Shown here one piece after another: positions 61,663-64,000 of a DNA stretch of 64,000 bases (position 1 is its first letter; every line of letters begins with the position of its first letter). The translations under genes and the position numbers were made by a program. The DNA is from an uncultured Oceanospirillaceae bacterium (lineage in GTDB: Bacteria > Pseudomonadota > Gammaproteobacteria > Pseudomonadales > Balneatricaceae). The notes under the pieces were generated by a model. It was not told where the DNA came from, searched no databases, and saw only the letters and a program-made list of their open reading frames with translations. The stretch spans positions 1 to 64,000 of the forward strand of contig CAKZOD010000006.1 of assembly GCA_937136055.1 (NCBI GenBank), written 5' to 3'.

Positions 61663-63771
61663 TTAAACATGCCCGTATTGCTCGCTACTTCCTAACCAGC
61701 GCCTTGTGATTGCACTCACTTGTTGTGAGTCGGCACTAACTTGTGATGCGAGCTGTTGTACTCTATCCAGTAAATCGGCATCTCTCGTTAGATCCGCTAT
61801 TTTAAACTGCATGTCTCCTGTTTGCCTAGTACCAAGAACCTCACCTGGGCCGCGGATCTCAAGATCTTTTTGAGCAATAACAAACCCGTCGTTTGTCTCG
61901 CGCATAATTTGTAAGCGCTGCTTGCCTGTATAAGATAGCGGTGCTTTGTACATCAGCAAGCAGAAACTTGCCATCGAGCCACGCCCTACACGCCCTCGTA
62001 ACTGGTGCAGTTGAGCAAGCCCTAAACGCTCGGGGTTTTCAATGATCATCACACTGGCATTTGGCACATCAACTCCTACTTCAATAACCGTAGTGGCCAC
62101 CAGTAAATCGAGCTCATAAGGATTCTCTGCATCACCTTTAAATCTTTGCATAACTTGTGCTTTTTCTGCGCTTTTCATGCGCCCGTGAATTAACCCAATT
62201 CTCAACTCTGGCAGTAATTCGGTTAGCTGCTCAGCGGTCACCTCAGCTGCTTGGCACTGCAAAGCTTCAGACTCTTCTATCAAGGTACAAACCCAATATA
62301 CTTGTCTTTTTTGGGCACACGCCTCTTTTACTCTGGCAATGACCTCATCACGTCGCTGATCGCTTATAACAACGGTTTTTACCGCAGTTCTTCCCGGGGG
62401 CAGCTCGTCTATTACTGAGCAGTCTAAATCAGCATACGCACTCATTGTGAGCGTTCTAGGTATAGGTGTCGCTGTCATTATTAACTGATGAGGACATTTC
62501 AGGCCATCTCGCCCTTTTTCTCTCAAACTTAGTCTTTGATGTACACCAAAACGATGCTGCTCATCGATTACGGCGAGCCCTAAATTGTAAAAACGCACCT
62601 CATCTTGAAAAAGTGCGTGAGTACCCACTACCACCTTGGCCTCACCACTAGCAACGACTTCTAAGTTTTTCTCTCGCTTTTTTCCTTTGATCTTGCCACT
62701 AATCATAGCGACCTTAATTCCCAATGGTTCTAGCCACTGGGTAAAGTTAGTAAAGTGTTGCTCCGCCAGTATTTCAGTCGGCGCCATGATAGTCGCTTGA
62801 AAATTATTCTCTACTGCCTGCAAAGCGGCCATAGCAGCAACGACTGTTTTCCCCGAGCCAACATCACCTTGCACAAGGCGCAGCATTGGTACTCCTAACG
62901 TTAAATCTTCAGCAACTTCTGCACACACTCTTTGCTGTGCTCCCGTTAAACTAAACGGCAAGCTGGCAAGAAATTGGGCACTCATTTGCTGGGGCCTTTG
63001 AAATACAAATGCTCCTTGAGCATGAATTTTTTTACGTACATTTAGCAGCGTTAAATGATGCGCTAACAACTCTTCAATCACCAAGCGACGCTGTGCAGGA
63101 TGCTTTCCTTCACTCATCGCTTCTATATTGGCATTGGGTGGCGGATTGTGCAGATAACGCAGCGATTCTTTGAGCTCTGGTAAGCGCCACTGCGACCTGA
63201 TTGCTTCAGGCAAAAGCTCAGCCAAACCCTCTTTATCGAGCCAACTTAGCGCTTGAGTCATTAATGAGCGTACACGGTTTTGCTGCAGCCCTTCAGTCAT
63301 TGGATAAACCGGAGTAAGACTCTGCTCCATTGTGTTTGCTAATACTTCATCTAGGGCTTTATATTCTGGGTGAACCATTTCTAGACCGTTCGGCCCTGGG
63401 CGCACTTCTCCAAAGCATCGCAAGGTTTTACCAGTGCTAAGGTTGTTCTTTTGCGAGGCGCTAAAGTGAAAGAATCTAAGTGTTAGGCTGCCAGTGCCAT
63501 CTTGTACGCGGCACAATAGCGTTTTGCGTTTACCAAATTTTATTTCACTGGTTGATACTTCAGCTTCAATAACAACTTCATCGCCAATGCGTAATTCTCG
63601 TATCGATTTAACGCTGGTTCTATCCTGATACCTCAAGGGCAGATGGAACAACAAATCTTGTAGATTTTCTATACCTAGCTTTTCCAGCTTAATTGCCATC
63701 GCAGCCCCAACACCTTTAAGGACTGTGACAGAAGGGATGACAGCTGAATTAACCTTCATTTTTGACCTCAT
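61663..63771 (-). CDS. recG: ATP-dependent DNA helicase RecG
   Basis: The 702-residue helicase drives branch migration of Holliday junctions and stalled replication forks. The N-terminal wedge domain (OB-type, with RYQDRTSVKSIRELRIGDEV outlined) precedes the helicase motor, with Walker A GDVGSGKTVVA near residue 300, DEQHRFG near 404, and the motifs TATPIPRT and QLRGRVGRGSMASFCLLM. The start overlaps the end of the oxyR gene by 23 bases, so the two are co-transcribed, as in Pseudomonas. MKVNSAV at 63759 is an alternative start. Confidence 0.96.
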   Translation of the reverse strand: MRSKMKVNSAVIPSVTVLKGVGAAMAIKLEKLGIENLQDLLFHLPLRYQDRTSVKSIRELRIGDEVVIEAEVSTSEIKFGKRKTLLCRVQDGTGSLTLRFFHFSASQKNNLSTGKTLRCFGEVRPGPNGLEMVHPEYKALDEVLANTMEQSLTPVYPMTEGLQQNRVRSLMTQALSWLDKEGLAELLPEAIRSQWRLPELKESLRYLHNPPPNANIEAMSEGKHPAQRRLVIEELLAHHLTLLNVRKKIHAQGAFVFQRPQQMSAQFLASLPFSLTGAQQRVCAEVAEDLTLGVPMLRLVQGDVGSGKTVVAAMAALQAVENNFQATIMAPTEILAEQHFTNFTQWLEPLGIKVAMISGKIKGKKREKNLEVVASGEAKVVVGTHALFQDEVRFYNLGLAVIDEQHRFGVHQRLSLREKGRDGLKCPHQLIMTATPIPRTLTMSAYADLDCSVIDELPPGRTAVKTVVISDQRRDEVIARVKEACAQKRQVYWVCTLIEESEALQCQAAEVTAEQLTELLPELRIGLIHGRMKSAEKAQVMQRFKGDAENPYELDLLVATTVIEVGVDVPNASVMIIENPERLGLAQLHQLRGRVGRGSMASFCLLMYKAPLSYTGKQRLQIMRETNDGFVIAQKDLEIRGPGEVLGTRQTGDMQFKIADLTRDADLLDRVQQLASQVSADSQQVSAITRRWLGSSEQYGHV

Positions 63772-64000
63772 CCGTCACTGAATAAGCGGCTTTTGATGCT
63801 TGTAGCAAATGATCTATAGCCTTAGTTCTAGGGAAGCTGGCGCGCCACGCCAATGCGATAGTACGGCTTGGAACAGGTGCACTAAAAGGCACTGTGACAA
63901 GAGACTGACTATTACGATTTTGACGAGCGGCAGTGGCAGGAATAACACTACTGCCTAAGCCTGATGCGACCATCATTCTTATTGTTTCTAGCGAACTACC
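63749..64000 (-). CDS. oxyR: LysR-type regulator OxyR, C-terminal part
   Basis: Only the last 80 or so residues are in the window. The frame is open to base 64000. GSSLETIRMMVASGLGSSVIPATA (outlined) is typical of the regulatory domain of OxyR, and the gene order oxyR-recG is the known Pseudomonas order. The redox cysteines of OxyR lie earlier in the protein, just beyond the window. The C-terminal tail overlaps the recG start. Confidence 0.8.
   Translation of the reverse strand, partial: GSSLETIRMMVASGLGSSVIPATAARQNRNSQSLVTVPFSAPVPSRTIALAWRASFPRTKAIDHLLQASKAAYSVTDEVKNEG

Overview
The window is chromosomal DNA from a marine-type gammaproteobacterium, probably near the Cellvibrionales or a related Pseudomonas-like lineage. 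The evidence is gene content: an M16-like gene followed by rsmD, the coaD-ferredoxin pair, recG next to oxyR, prlC-yheV-tag, a CrbS/CrbR acetate-type sensory module, and iron-related imelysin genes. The DNA is moderately AT-rich and almost fully coding. I saw no rRNA, tRNA, CRISPR array or complete insertion sequence.

Layout. 0-8 kb: end of an M16-like gene, rsmD, then an ABC importer of the AfuABC/FbpABC type with a linked inositol-monophosphatase-family enzyme, with hairpins in the spacers of the operon. 7.6-13.3 kb: a MAPEG/TetR pair, a periplasmic solute-binding protein, an ankyrin protein, a secreted protein of unknown function, and the CsgG-like/DUF4810/DUF799 lipoprotein trio. 13.4-17.05 kb: an accessory island with DUF6429 and DUF3024 genes and one AT-rich gene (DUF4041 plus a T5orf172/GIY-YIG-like domain) enclosed by two long inverted repeats. 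17.06-26.7 kb: exonuclease, CBS/nucleotidyltransferase protein, DUF4212 plus Na+/solute symporter, CrbS-like sensor kinase and CrbR-like regulator. 26.8-30.5 kb: gamma-carbonic anhydrase family protein, prlC, yheV, tag.

30.7-34.4 kb: a sulfite-dehydrogenase-like molybdoenzyme, a diheme cytochrome c, and an ECF sigma/anti-sigma pair. 34.8-39.1 kb: a diguanylate cyclase and a GGDEF/EAL phosphodiesterase transcribed towards each other. 39.3-41.5 kb: DMT and MATE transporters. 41.5-44.8 kb: zinc uptake (zur-znuC-znuB divergent from znuA over a clear Zur box). 44.8-54.2 kb: a TauE-like permease, a 134-bp MITE, and a catabolic operon (TRAP transporter, UspA, Asp/Glu-racemase-type enzyme, creatinase/ectoine-hydrolase-type M24 protein), with a divergent LysR gene and a cytosolic GGT. 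54.5-59.7 kb: imelysin/diheme oxidase/imelysin/DUF1513 iron cluster. 60.1-64 kb: coaD, ferredoxin, DUF501, recG and the end of oxyR.

The strongest candidates for something new are the inverted-repeat-bounded DUF4041/T5orf172 gene (14.57-17.02 kb), the TRAP-linked operon whose enzymes resemble ectoine catabolism but lack most known partners, and the MITE inserted beside that operon. Family assignments come from reading motifs by eye; no database search was run.
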